From Streptomyces peucetius (GTDB taxonomy: Bacteria; Actinomycetota; Actinomycetes; Streptomycetales; Streptomycetaceae), in the NCBI RefSeq assembly GCF_025854275.1, contig NZ_CP107567.1, positions 5,580,001 to 5,644,000 of the forward strand: a stretch of 64,000 bases of DNA, written 5' to 3'. Below the pieces are notes generated by a model, which was not told where the DNA came from, did not search any database, and saw only the letters and a list, made by a program, of their open reading frames with translations. The position numbers were made by a program, and so were the translations under genes. Shown one piece after another: positions 36,754-45,366 of this stretch. Position 1 is the first letter of the stretch. Every line of letters begins with the position of its first letter.

Positions 36754-38421
36754 ATGCGAATATTCAAGTCCGGAGCTGTCCGGGCGATCACGGCGGCGGT
36801 GGCCGTCGGCCTGATCGCCACCGGCTGCGCCAGCGAGCGGGGCGAAGGGGACAAGGGGGGCGACAAGGACACCTTCGTGTTCGCCGGCGCCGGCGACCCC
36901 GGTTCTCTCGACCCCGCCCTCGCAAGCGACGGTGAGACCTTCCGGGTCACCCGTCAGGCCTTCGAGGCGCTTCTCGAGCACGAGCCAGGGGGCAGTGAGC
37001 TCGTCGGCGGTCTCGCCGAGAAGTGGTCGAGCAACCCCGGAGGCACTGTCTGGACGTTCAACCTGCGCAAGGGTGTGAAGTTCCACGACGGAGAGGCGTT
37101 CAACGCCGCGGCGGTCTGCGCGAACTACGACCACTGGTTCAACTGGAAGGGCACCTACCAGCTGGACGCGGTCTCCTACTACTGGCGCAAGATCATGGGT
37201 GGCTTCGCCGAGAACGAAGCACCGGAGGCGCCGCCGGCGAACTACAAGTCCTGCACGGCGAAGGACGAGCACACCGCGGTCATCGAGGTCAACGAGCCCT
37301 CGGCGAACCTGCCCGGCGGCTTCTCCCTCCAGGCGCTGGCGATCCACTCGCCGAAGGCCATCAAGGAGTACGAGAAGCAGGACGCGACCGCCAAGGGCGA
37401 CGCGATCACGTACCCGAAGTACAGCCAGGAGGCCGGCACGGTCGCCGGTACCGGCCCGTACAAGATCGTGGAGTGGAACAAGGGCAACAAGGAAGTCACC
37501 CTGGAGCGCTTCGACGACTACTGGGGTGAGAAGGCCAAGGTCAAGAACCTGATCTTCCGTACGATCGACACCGAGTCCGGCCGCCGTCAGGCGCTGCAGG
37601 CAGGTGACATCGACGGCTACGACCTGGTCGCCCCCGCCGATGTGAAGACGCTCGAGAACGATGGCTTCGAGGTCCCGACCCGTGACGTCTTCAACCTCTT
37701 CTACGTCGGTATGACGCAGACCGCGAACCCGGCGCTGAAGAAGCCCGAGGTCCGCCAGGCCATCGCCCACGCCATCGACCGCGAGGGCATCGTCAAGACG
37801 CAGCTGCCCGAGGGCGGCAAGGTCGCGACCCAGTTCATGCCGCACACGGTCGCCGGTTTCTCGGACAAGGTGAAGACCTACCCGTTCGACACCGCCAAGG
37901 CCAAGGCGCTCCTCAAGCAGGCGGGTGAGGAGAAGCTCAAGATCGAGTTCTGCTACCCGACCGAGGTCACCCGCCCCTACATGCCCGCTCCGCAGGACAT
38001 GTTCGAGCGCATGAAGGCCGACCTGGAGAAGGCCGGCGTCACCGTTACGCCCAAGGCCATGAAGTGGGCTCCGGACTACCTGGACGCCACCGAGACCGGC
38101 TCCTGCGCCCTGCACATGCTCGGCTGGACCGGTGACTTCAACGACGGCTACAACTTCATCGGGACCTGGTTCGCGAAGAAGGACAAGCAGTGGGGCTTCG
38201 ATGAGAAGAAGGTCTTCGACGCCGTGAACGCCGCGTCGAAGATCGCCAACCCGAGTGACCGGGTGGAGGCCTACAAGAAGGCCAACGAGACGATCATGGA
38301 GTACCTGCCCGGTCTCCCGATCTCGTCCTCGCCGCCGGCCATCGCGTTCGCCAAGAACGTGAACCCGCCGAAGGTCTCCCCGCTGACGCAGGAGAACTTC
38401 GCCGAGGTCTCCTTCAAGTAA
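36754..38421 (+). CDS. Oligopeptide ABC transporter, substrate-binding lipoprotein
   Basis: 555-residue family-5 solute-binding protein. The lipobox is LIATGCAS (Cys about residue 26) after MRIFKSGAVRAITAAVAVG. Conserved family-5 elements: AGDPGSLDPALASDGETFRV, EKWSSNPGGTVWTFNLRKGV and KFHDGEAFNAAAV, then GTGPYKIVEWNKGNKEVTLE and PEVRQAIAHAIDREGIVKT. First gene of a five-gene importer (binding protein, two permeases, two ATPases). From memory it corresponds to the S. coelicolor SCO5476-5480 operon. The substrate is most likely di- or oligopeptides. The gene is followed by a perfect 18-bp hairpin, consistent with higher expression of the binding protein than of the membrane parts. ATG 36754 has GGGGTGGA upstream. 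Confidence 0.94.
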   Translation: MRIFKSGAVRAITAAVAVGLIATGCASERGEGDKGGDKDTFVFAGAGDPGSLDPALASDGETFRVTRQAFEALLEHEPGGSELVGGLAEKWSSNPGGTVWTFNLRKGVKFHDGEAFNAAAVCANYDHWFNWKGTYQLDAVSYYWRKIMGGFAENEAPEAPPANYKSCTAKDEHTAVIEVNEPSANLPGGFSLQALAIHSPKAIKEYEKQDATAKGDAITYPKYSQEAGTVAGTGPYKIVEWNKGNKEVTLERFDDYWGEKAKVKNLIFRTIDTESGRRQALQAGDIDGYDLVAPADVKTLENDGFEVPTRDVFNLFYVGMTQTANPALKKPEVRQAIAHAIDREGIVKTQLPEGGKVATQFMPHTVAGFSDKVKTYPFDTAKAKALLKQAGEEKLKIEFCYPTEVTRPYMPAPQDMFERMKADLEKAGVTVTPKAMKWAPDYLDATETGSCALHMLGWTGDFNDGYNFIGTWFAKKDKQWGFDEKKVFDAVNAASKIANPSDRVEAYKKANETIMEYLPGLPISSSPPAIAFAKNVNPPKVSPLTQENFAEVSFK

Positions 38422-38432
38422 TCGAAACCCCA

Positions 38433-38477
38433 GCGGGTCCGCCCGGCCACAGAACCTCGGTGGCCGGGCGGACCCGC
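38433..38477 (+). terminator. Perfect 18-bp hairpin between binding-protein and permease genes
   Basis: Left arm GCGGGTCCGCCCGGCCAC at 38433-38450, 9-nt loop, exact complement at 38460-38477. There is no T-tract. It lies 12 bp after the binding-protein stop and 30 bp before the permease start, so it can act as a partial terminator or as a 3' stabiliser for the first cistron. Confidence 0.85.
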
Positions 38478-38507
38478 ATCGACGCACGTAAGAAAGGGGC
38501 ATGCGGG

Positions 38508-39512
38508 GTGCTGCGACTCGTCGTACGAAGACTGCTACAGCTCATACCCACCCTGCTCGGCCTGTCGGTTCTGCTGTTCCTGTGGCTGAACCGGCTGCCC
38601 GGCGGACCCGCCTCAGCGATCCTGGGCGAGCGGGCGACCGAAGCCGAAGTGGCGCGCATCAACCGGGCGCTGGGGCTCGACCAACCCGTCTACGTCCAGT
38701 ACTGGCGCTTCATCAAGCGCGTTTGCGAACTGGACCTCGGCACGTCCGTCCAGACCGGTCAGCCGGTGTGGGACGAATTCACGACGCGGTTCCCGGCCAC
38801 GGTGGAACTGAGCATCGTCGCGATCCTGATTGCCATCGTTGTCGGGATCCCACTCGGCTACCTCGCGGCCAGGCGCAGGGGCGGCTGGACGGATGTCGCC
38901 GCGGTCTCGGGATCGCTGATCGGGATCTGCATCCCGGTGTTCTTCCTCGCCCTGATCCTCAAGAGCATTTTCTCCATCAAGCTGGGGATGTTCCCGACGT
39001 ACGGACGGCTCGACGACGGGATGGACGCCACCACCGTCACCGGGTTCGCCGTCTTGGACGGCCTGTTGACCGGTGAGTTCGACGCGGCCGTGGACGCGCT
39101 GCACCATCTGATCCTGCCTGCGGTCGCGCTTGCCTCCATCCCGCTTGCCGTCATCGTCCGGATGACCCGGGCCAGCGTCCTGGAGGTTCTCGGCGAGGAC
39201 TATGTCCGCACCGCCGAGTCGAAGGGACTCGAGAAGAAGGTCGTTCGTGGCCGCCATGTGCTGCGCAACGCGCTGCTTCCCGTGATCACCGCCGTCGGTC
39301 TGTTGACCGGAAGCCTGCTGTCGGGCGCGGTGCTGACCGAGTCGGTCTTCTCCTTCAACGGCATCGGCAACTTCATCCGCACCTCGATCGATGCCCGTGA
39401 CTACCCGGTGCTCGTCGGGTTCATCCTCTTCATCGCGATGGTGTACGTCCTCATCAACCTGCTCGTCGACCTCGCGTACAGCATCATCGACCCGAGAGTG
39501 CGGGTGCACTGA
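38508..39512 (+). CDS. Oligopeptide ABC permease, OppB/DppB family
   Basis: 334-residue inner-membrane subunit with about six helices (LLQLIPTLLGLSVLLFLWLN, IVAILIAIVVGIPLGYLAAR, GSLIGICIPVFFLALILKSI). The signature LGLDQPVYVQYWRFIKRV and the EAA loop EYVRTAESKGLEKKV-like sequence (EDYVRTAESKGLEKKVVRGR) are typical. GTG 38508 follows AAGGGG by about 10 nt; an in-frame start at 38460 would lie inside the hairpin. It reads on to the second permease with one base between stop and start. Confidence 0.93.
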   Translation: MLRLVVRRLLQLIPTLLGLSVLLFLWLNRLPGGPASAILGERATEAEVARINRALGLDQPVYVQYWRFIKRVCELDLGTSVQTGQPVWDEFTTRFPATVELSIVAILIAIVVGIPLGYLAARRRGGWTDVAAVSGSLIGICIPVFFLALILKSIFSIKLGMFPTYGRLDDGMDATTVTGFAVLDGLLTGEFDAAVDALHHLILPAVALASIPLAVIVRMTRASVLEVLGEDYVRTAESKGLEKKVVRGRHVLRNALLPVITAVGLLTGSLLSGAVLTESVFSFNGIGNFIRTSIDARDYPVLVGFILFIAMVYVLINLLVDLAYSIIDPRVRVH

Positions 39513-39513
39513 C

Positions 39514-40476
39514 GTGACGACCATGACGAAGAAGGCCGACAAGATCGATCGGCTCGCCGAGTTGATGCACACGTCGGAGGTCACCAGCGGCGCGAGCCTG
39601 TGGCGTGAGGCCATGCGACGGCTGCGGGCCAGCAAGATGGCGATCATCGGCGGCGTCATCATCGCGCTGTTCGTGCTCCTTGCGATCGTCGGCCCGTGGA
39701 TCGCCCCGTTCAGCCCGTCCGCCCAGACGTGGCGAGGCGAGGTTTTCGTCAATAGGGGCGAGTTCGTCGGCGCACGCGACGGGAACTGGTTCGGCCTCGA
39801 CCACTTGGGCCGCGACATGTTCTCCCGGATCCTGGTCGGCGCCCGGCAGACGCTGCTGGTCGGTGTGGTGTCGATGCTCATCGGTCTGATCGTCGGCGCG
39901 AGCGTCGGCGTTCTCTCCGGGGCGGCCGCGACCCTCGGCGGCAGGACGGGGCAGCGCATCGACACCCTGGTCATGCGCTTCACCGACATCATGCTGTCGC
40001 TGCCGTCGCTGTTGCTGGCCGTCTCGATCGCCGCGGTGATGGGCCAGTCCCTGACAACCGTGATGATCGCCGTCGGTGTCGTCCAGATCCCGATCTTCGC
40101 GCGGCTGCTGCGCGGTTCGATGCTGGTGCAGGGCGGCTCCGACTACGTGCTCGCGGCCAAGGCGCTCGGCATCCGGAAGAAGCGGATCGTCTTCACGCAG
40201 ATCCTGCCGAACTCCCTCAGCCCGGTGATCGTCCAGGCGACGCTCTCCCTCGCCACCGCGATCATCGAGGCGGCGGCGCTGTCCTACCTGGGCCTCGGCA
40301 ATCCCGATCCGTCGATCCCCGAGTGGGGCGTCATGCTCGCCCAGGCCGAACGGTTCTTCGACAACGAGCCCATGATGGCGGCCTACCCCGCGATCGGCAT
40401 CATCATCACCGCTCTCGGCTTCACCCTGCTCGGCGAGGCCATGCGCGAAGCCCTCGACCCGAAGCTGCGAGGCTGA
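39514..40476 (+). CDS. Oligopeptide ABC permease, OppC/DppC family
   Basis: 320-residue permease with the OppC N-terminal segment (SLWREAMRRLRASKMAIIGG) and transmembrane helices (GVIIALFVLLAIVGPWIAPF, TLLVGVVSMLIGLIVGASVG). The C-terminal EAA loop is DYVLAAKALGIRKKRIVFTQ followed by ILPNSLSPVIVQATLSLATA. GTG 39514 is one base after the OppB stop; ATG 39523 is an alternative start. It pairs with OppB as the membrane channel. Confidence 0.92.
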   Translation: MTTMTKKADKIDRLAELMHTSEVTSGASLWREAMRRLRASKMAIIGGVIIALFVLLAIVGPWIAPFSPSAQTWRGEVFVNRGEFVGARDGNWFGLDHLGRDMFSRILVGARQTLLVGVVSMLIGLIVGASVGVLSGAAATLGGRTGQRIDTLVMRFTDIMLSLPSLLLAVSIAAVMGQSLTTVMIAVGVVQIPIFARLLRGSMLVQGGSDYVLAAKALGIRKKRIVFTQILPNSLSPVIVQATLSLATAIIEAAALSYLGLGNPDPSIPEWGVMLAQAERFFDNEPMMAAYPAIGIIITALGFTLLGEAMREALDPKLRG

Positions 40477-40482
40477 AGTCCC

Positions 40483-41481
40483 ATGGCACTGCTCTCTGTT
40501 GAAGAACTCAGCGTCACCTTCACCGCCAAGGGCCGCAAGGACTCGACCGCGGTCGACGGTGTCTCCTTCGACGTCGACCAGGGCCAGGTCGTGGGCCTCG
40601 TCGGAGAGTCCGGCTGCGGCAAGTCCGTGACCTCGCTCGCCCTGATGGGGCTGCTGCCCGCCAAGGGCGTGAGGATCGGCGGACGGGCCGTCTACGACGG
40701 CCAGGACCTGCTGAGCATGAACGCGCGCAAGCTGCGGGACATGCGCGGCAGCCAGCTGGCGATGATCTTCCAGGACCCGCTGTCCTCGCTGAACCCGGTC
40801 ATCCCCATCGGCGTCCAGGTCACCGAGATCCTCGAGCGCCACCGCGGCCTCAAGGGGGAGGTCGCCCGCAAGGAGGCCGCCCACCTGCTGGACCGGGTCG
40901 GCATCCCCGACCCGGACCGGCGGCTCAAGGAGTACCCGCACCAGCTGTCCGGCGGTATGCGCCAGCGTGCGCTCATCGCCATGGCGGTCGCCTGCGCACC
41001 CCGGCTGCTCATCGCCGACGAGCCGACGACCGCGCTGGACGTGACCATCCAGGCGCAGATCCTCGAACTCCTCAAGGAACTGGTCGACCAGGAGGGCACC
41101 GCCCTCCTGATGATCACCCACGACCTCGGTGTCGTGGCCGGCCTCTGCGACCAGGTCAACGTCCTGTACGCGGGCCGGGCCGTGGAGTCCGCGGGCCGCC
41201 GCGATCTGTTCGCCCACCCCACCCACCCGTACGCGCACGGACTGCTCGGCTCCATCCCGAGGCTCGACGCGCCGCGCGGCGAACCGCTCAGCCCCATCCG
41301 CGGATCCATCAACGACCGGATCGCCTGGGCCGACGGCTGCGCCTTCGCGCCCCGCTGCGACCGGTACACGATGGAGTGCCTGACCGGCACACCCGAACTG
41401 ACCGAACCACGCGCGGCCGGACACCAGGTCCGGTGCGTCAACCCGGTCCTTCCCAAGTCCAAGGCGGAGGTCTCGGCATGA
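40483..41481 (+). CDS. Oligopeptide ABC transporter ATPase, OppD/DppD family
   Basis: 332-residue ATPase. Walker A is GESGCGKS (about residues 38-45), the Q-loop is MIFQDPLSSLNPV, the signature is LSGGMRQRALIAMAVA, Walker B is RLLIADEPTTALDVT, and the H-loop is ITHDLGVVAG. The C-terminal oligopeptide domain carries the Cys-rich GCAFAPRCDRYTMECL element, which in this family can bind an iron-sulfur cluster. The last four bases overlap the next gene (ATGA), so OppD and OppF are translationally coupled. Confidence 0.94.
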   Translation: MALLSVEELSVTFTAKGRKDSTAVDGVSFDVDQGQVVGLVGESGCGKSVTSLALMGLLPAKGVRIGGRAVYDGQDLLSMNARKLRDMRGSQLAMIFQDPLSSLNPVIPIGVQVTEILERHRGLKGEVARKEAAHLLDRVGIPDPDRRLKEYPHQLSGGMRQRALIAMAVACAPRLLIADEPTTALDVTIQAQILELLKELVDQEGTALLMITHDLGVVAGLCDQVNVLYAGRAVESAGRRDLFAHPTHPYAHGLLGSIPRLDAPRGEPLSPIRGSINDRIAWADGCAFAPRCDRYTMECLTGTPELTEPRAAGHQVRCVNPVLPKSKAEVSA

Positions 41482-42809
41482 GTCTGCTCGAACTCGACGA
41501 CGTCAAGGTCCACTTCCCGGTCAGGAAGGGCATCATCTTCGACCGCACGGTCGGCCACGTCTACGCGGTCGACGGCGTGTCGCTCAAGGTCGAGGCCGGT
41601 CAGACCTACGGGCTGGTGGGCGAGTCGGGCTGCGGCAAGACGACGCTCGGCCGCGGCGTGCTGCGGCTGGTCGACATCACCGACGGCGAGGTCGTCTTCG
41701 ACGGCACCGACCTGGCGAAGCTGCCGGAGGAGGAGATGCGCCGGTACCGCCGGCGTCTGCAGATGGTCTTCCAGGACCCGCTCGGCAGCCTCAACCCGCG
41801 GCAGAACATCGAGTCCATCCTCAGCGAGGGCATGGCCGCGCACGGGATCGGCAAGGACCAGGACGAGCGCCGGGAGAAGATCAAGGCGATCCTCGCCAAG
41901 GTCGGCCTCCCCACCAACGCGCTCTCCCGCTACCCGCACGAGTTCTCCGGCGGTCAGCGTCAGCGCATCGGCATCGCCCGCGCGCTGGTCCTCGAGCCCG
42001 ACGTGATCATCTGCGACGAGCCGGTCTCCGCGCTGGACGTGTCGGTTCAGGCGCAGGTGATCAACCTGCTGGAGGAGCTCCAGGAGTCGCTGGGACTGAC
42101 GTACCTCGTCATCGCCCATGACCTCGCCGTCGTCCGCCACATCTCGGACGTCATCGGCGTCATGTATCTGGGCTCTCTGGTGGAGGAGGCGCCGAGCGAC
42201 GCGCTGTACGCGGGGCCGAAGCACCCGTACACCAAGGCGCTCATGTCGGCGGTGCCGGTGCCCGACCCGGAGGTCGAGGACCGGCGCGAGCGGATCCTGC
42301 TCCAGGGCGACCTGCCCTCCCCGGCGAACCCGCCCACCGGCTGCCGCTTCCACACGCGGTGCCCCTGGGCGCAGGACAAGTGCGCCGTCGAACGCCCCGT
42401 ACTGACGGACGTCGGCGACGGGCACAAGGTGGCCTGCCACTTCGCGGCCGAGATCGAGGCCGGAACGATCGGGATGACGCGGGAGACGGGCATCGAGGCC
42501 GTCACGCGGACCGAGGAGGTCGCGGCGGAAGGCCCCGACGAGCCGAAGGCCGAGGTGCCGGCGCAGGCGTCCGGCAAGGACGCGTCGGCGGCGGTGGCCG
42601 GTGACGCGGACACCGACGAGGAGCCCGACGGCGACGGCGGTGACTCGGACGCGGCCGCCGCTTCCGACGAGGGCACGGCCGAGGAGACCGCTCAGGCCAC
42701 CGCTTCGACCGAGGACAACGCCGAGGCCGAGGCCGACGGGCCGGCAGCGGACGGCGACGACGCTCCGCAGTCGGACGCCTCCGTCAAGGAGTCGAGCACG
42801 ACCGCCTGA
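41478..42809 (+). CDS. Oligopeptide ABC transporter ATPase, OppF/DppF family, with acidic tail
   Basis: 443-residue ATPase. Walker A is GESGCGKTT, the signature is FSGGQRQRIGIARALV, and Walker B is VIICDEPVSALDVS; the Cys motif is CRFHTRCPWAQDKCAVE. The core ends near residue 330 (DGHKVACHFAAEIEAG). The remaining about 110 residues are unusual: an Asp/Glu/Ala/Thr-rich, almost certainly disordered tail (DEEPDGDGGDSDAAAASDEG, AEADGPAADGDDAPQSDASV). Typical OppF proteins are 310-340 residues. ATG 41478 overlaps the OppD stop. The transcript reaches a hairpin that overlaps the next gene. Confidence 0.93.
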   Translation: MSLLELDDVKVHFPVRKGIIFDRTVGHVYAVDGVSLKVEAGQTYGLVGESGCGKTTLGRGVLRLVDITDGEVVFDGTDLAKLPEEEMRRYRRRLQMVFQDPLGSLNPRQNIESILSEGMAAHGIGKDQDERREKIKAILAKVGLPTNALSRYPHEFSGGQRQRIGIARALVLEPDVIICDEPVSALDVSVQAQVINLLEELQESLGLTYLVIAHDLAVVRHISDVIGVMYLGSLVEEAPSDALYAGPKHPYTKALMSAVPVPDPEVEDRRERILLQGDLPSPANPPTGCRFHTRCPWAQDKCAVERPVLTDVGDGHKVACHFAAEIEAGTIGMTRETGIEAVTRTEEVAAEGPDEPKAEVPAQASGKDASAAVAGDADTDEEPDGDGGDSDAAAASDEGTAEETAQATASTEDNAEAEADGPAADGDDAPQSDASVKESSTTA

Positions 42810-42824
42810 CGGACTGCCGCGGAG

Positions 42825-42865
42825 CTTGGAGCACCGGGCGTTGTAGAACTGTCCGGTGCTCCAAG
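42825..42865 (+). terminator. Hairpin ending the importer operon, overlapping the next start codon
   Basis: 13-bp perfect arms CTTGGAGCACCGG (42825-42837) and complement (42853-42865). The right arm contains the GTG start of the following TRIC gene (42856). The loop holds TAGAACT (42844-42850), which looks like a -10 box 7 nt before that GTG. The element may end the opp transcript while a leaderless transcript for the next gene starts inside it. Confidence 0.75.
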
Positions 42866-43530
42866 AACTGTTCACGCCCTCCGTCCAGCACGCGCTCGAG
42901 CTCGTCGGGATCTTCGTCTTCGCGATCTCGGGGGCGCTGCTCGCCGTGCGGAAGAACTTCGACGTCTTCGGCATGGCGGTCCTCGCCGAGGTCACGGCGC
43001 TCGGCGGCGGTCTGCTGCGTGACCTGATCATCGGGGCCGTACCGCCCGCCGCCTTCACCGACCTCGGCTACTTCGTCACCCCGCTGGTGGCCACCGGACT
43101 GGTGTTCTTCCTGCATCCGCACGTCGAGCGGATCCAGGTCGCCGTCAACGTCTTCGACGCGGCCGGCCTCGGCCTGTTCTGCGTGTCGGGCGCCACCAAG
43201 GCGTACGAGTACGGCCTCGGGCTCACCGCGTCGGCGACCCTGGGTCTCGCCACAGCCGTCGGCGGCGGCGTACTGCGCGACGTGCTCGCCAACGAGGTGC
43301 CGTCGCTGCTGCGCTGGGACCGCGATCTGTACGCGGTGCCCGCGATGGTGGGCGCGACGATGGTCGTGCTGTGCATCCGGTTCGACGTCCTGAACCCCTT
43401 CACGAGCGGACTCGCCGCCGTGACCGCGTTCCTGCTGCGGCTGCTGGCCATGCGCTACCACTGGCGCGCGCCGCGAGCGTGGAACCGGCGCTCCGAGGCG
43501 AGTGAGGACGAGCACAAAGCTACCGCTTAG
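42856..43530 (+). CDS. TRIC cation channel / UPF0126 membrane protein
   Basis: 224-residue integral membrane protein with about seven helices in the two-fold repeat of the bacterial TRIC (YadS/UPF0126) family. The two glycine-rich repeats are visible: FAISGALLAVRKNFDVFGMA followed by TALGGGLLRDLIIG, and FCVSGATKAYEYGLGLTASA followed by TAVGGGVLRDVLANEVP. Bacterial members form trimers and conduct monovalent cations. The GTG at 42856 lies in the hairpin described above and has no ribosome site, suggesting leaderless expression. The C-terminus is a charged tail. Confidence 0.92.
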   Translation: MLQELFTPSVQHALELVGIFVFAISGALLAVRKNFDVFGMAVLAEVTALGGGLLRDLIIGAVPPAAFTDLGYFVTPLVATGLVFFLHPHVERIQVAVNVFDAAGLGLFCVSGATKAYEYGLGLTASATLGLATAVGGGVLRDVLANEVPSLLRWDRDLYAVPAMVGATMVVLCIRFDVLNPFTSGLAAVTAFLLRLLAMRYHWRAPRAWNRRSEASEDEHKATA

Positions 43531-43555
43531 TAGTTGCTTGTTGTACGGTACCGCC

Positions 43556-44404
43556 ATGGCAGAAGCAGTGATTCGGGCGACCGTCGGCAACAGCGAGTTC
43601 GACCGCGACACGGCGGTCACCCTGCGAGAGCCGGGCGTCTACGACGCGGAGCTCTCGGCGGGCTGGACGATCATCCACGCCGTCAACGGCGGCTATCTGC
43701 TGGCACTCCTGGGCCGGGCGCTCGGCGACGCGCTGCCGCACCCCGACCCGTTCTCGGTGTCGGCGCACTACCTCACGGCCTCCCAGTCGGGCCCCGCGGT
43801 GATCCGCACGGAGACGATACGCACCGGGCGCACCCTCTCCACCGGGCAGGCGTCCCTCTTCCAGTACGCGGAGGACGGGACCGAGGTCGAGCGCATCCGT
43901 GTGCTCGCGACGTACGGCGACCTGGACAGCCTCCCGGACGACGTCCGCACCACCGCCAAGCCGCCGGCGATCCCGCCGATCGAGCACTGCCTCGGTCCGG
44001 CCGACGGGCCGGCGCCGATCCCGGGCAGCTCGGCGATCACCGAGCGGCTGGACATCAAGCTGGACCCGGCGACGGTCGGCTGGGCGGTCGGCGCACCGTC
44101 GGGCAAGGGCGAGATGCGCGGGTGGTTCGGGCTGGCCGACGGGCGTGACGCCGACCCGCTGTCGCTGCTGCTGACGGTGGACGCGCTGCCGCCGACCTCG
44201 TTCGAACTGGGCCTCACCGGCTGGACCCCGACCGTCGAACTGACCACCCACATCCGCTGCCGCCCGGCACCGGGACCGCTGCGCGTCTCGATCACGACGC
44301 GGAACCTGGCGGGCGGCTTCCTGGAGGAGGACGCGGACGTCTGGGACTCCGCGGACCGCCTCGTCGCCCAGTCCCGTCAGCTGGCCAAAACCCCCAGGGG
44401 CTGA
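43556..44404 (+). CDS. Acyl-CoA thioesterase-like protein (double hotdog)
   Basis: 282-residue protein of the TesB-like thioesterase family. N-terminal hotdog: WTIIHAVNGGYLLALLGRAL, PFSVSAHYLTASQSGPAVIR, GRTLSTGQASLFQYAEDGTE. C-terminal hotdog: MRGWFGLADGRDADPLSLLL, LTTHIRCRPAPGPLRVSITT, FLEEDADVWDSADRLVAQSR. It probably hydrolyses acyl-CoA; the chain length is unknown. ATG 43556 has no clear ribosome site, but TACGGT at 43544-43549 ends 6 nt upstream, so a leaderless transcript is possible. A short stem (CGCCCCG/CGGGGCG, 44407-44424) directly after the stop may terminate it. Confidence 0.85.
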   Translation: MAEAVIRATVGNSEFDRDTAVTLREPGVYDAELSAGWTIIHAVNGGYLLALLGRALGDALPHPDPFSVSAHYLTASQSGPAVIRTETIRTGRTLSTGQASLFQYAEDGTEVERIRVLATYGDLDSLPDDVRTTAKPPAIPPIEHCLGPADGPAPIPGSSAITERLDIKLDPATVGWAVGAPSGKGEMRGWFGLADGRDADPLSLLLTVDALPPTSFELGLTGWTPTVELTTHIRCRPAPGPLRVSITTRNLAGGFLEEDADVWDSADRLVAQSRQLAKTPRG

Positions 44405-44707
44405 CACGCCCCGCCCCCGGGGCGCGGGGTCGGCCGACGTCTCCGGGGGCGGCCAGTGCTCACCGGCCCCGGCGCCGCAGGCGCGCAGCGCTCACCGGGT
44501 CTGACGCCTCGGGGCCGCGCTCTCGCCGTGCGACACCCGGGGGCTGCGCCGCTCTCGCCGGGTGAGACCCCGGGCCGCGCCGTGCTCGCCGCCGCGCGGG
44601 CCCGTCCGCAGGGGCGGCGGGTCCGTCGGCGAGGGGCACCCGCCATGCGCGGAGAGTCCCGCGGCCGCCCCACGTCATGGCGCACCAGGGGCCGGGCGCT
44701 CACACCT
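44405..44707. other. Intergenic, degenerate GC-rich repeats
   Basis: About 300 bp with no gene. It starts with a 7-bp hairpin (44407-44424). The stretch 44510-44600 holds about three imperfect ~30-bp units built on GGGCCGCGCTCTCGCCG / GGGCTGCGCCGCTCTCGCCG. The open frames crossing it have no recognisable protein character. Confidence 0.45.
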
Positions 44708-45280
44708 TCACACCTCGCGGCCGAGCCACGACGCCAGCCGGTCGTAGGCATCGGCGTCCGCCGGGGCCTCGCGCACGGCGGCGAACGGCACCTGCTCGCC
44801 GCGGCGGTCCGCGGGCAGTGCCTGCCGGGCCAGCGGCAGGACGGCGAGGGCCAGTTCCTCGTCGAGCGGCATCCGGTGTCCGAGCGCCCGGGACAGGTCC
44901 CAGGTGTGGGCCAGGGTCTCGATGACATATCCCCCGACCACCGCCGCGCCCGGTACGCGGCCCCACGGCACCGTGTACTCGCCGGCGAGTTTCGCGTCGT
45001 CCGCCCAGGCCGCGGCGGCCTGCCGCAGCACCTCCTCGAAGGCGGCGCTCCAGCCGTCGTCCGCCACGCCGTCCGTCCGGATCGGCACGGCCATGCCGTC
45101 GCCGCCCTCTCCGACCACCGCGAAGCGGCGGGTGACGCCCACGAGATGAGAGATCAGCTGCCGTACGTCGTACTCCTCGCACGGTGTGGAGAGAGCGAGA
45201 TCCCCGGGGCCGACGGTCCGCAGCAGTTCCGTGAACTGGGCGGCGGTGCGGGCGTACAGGGGGCGAGGGTCGTTCGTCAT
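44708..45280 (-). CDS. DinB-fold metal-binding protein (TIGR03086-like)
   Basis: 190-residue protein of the mycothiol-dependent maleylpyruvate-isomerase/DinB superfamily. It opens TNDPRPLYARTAAQFTELLR, followed by CEEYDVRQLISHLVGVTRRF (first metal His in SHLVG) and YVIETLAHTWDLSRALGHRM (second His in LAHTWD). It may bind a divalent metal and act as a thiol S-transferase, but the substrate is unknown. It is divergent from a WYL-domain regulator with 86 bp between starts, which probably controls it. Confidence 0.85.
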   Translation of the reverse strand: MTNDPRPLYARTAAQFTELLRTVGPGDLALSTPCEEYDVRQLISHLVGVTRRFAVVGEGGDGMAVPIRTDGVADDGWSAAFEEVLRQAAAAWADDAKLAGEYTVPWGRVPGAAVVGGYVIETLAHTWDLSRALGHRMPLDEELALAVLPLARQALPADRRGEQVPFAAVREAPADADAYDRLASWLGREV

Positions 45281-45298
45281 GTCCGGTTCCTTCGGTCC

Positions 45299-45350
45299 GT
45301 GCTGCGGTGACGGACAGCACGATGCCCGGATAACCTGACACCTTCCGTCA
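45299..45350. promoter_or_regulatory. Divergent promoter/operator for the WYL regulator
   Basis: GTGCTG (45299-45304) and CAGCAC (45315-45320) form one inverted repeat; TGACGGA (45308-45314) and TCCGTCA (45344-45350) form another. GTGACG (45307-45312) and TAACCT (45331-45336) are spaced 18 bp like -35/-10 for the plus-strand gene. The second repeat flanks that promoter, as expected for autoregulation. Confidence 0.4.
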
Positions 45351-45366
45351 TGTTTCCGGAGGGCCC

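Noticed and set aside
44460..44930. Several open frames near the thioesterase/DinB-fold junction
   Set aside because: They are shadows of the DinB-fold gene or low-complexity repeat sequence.
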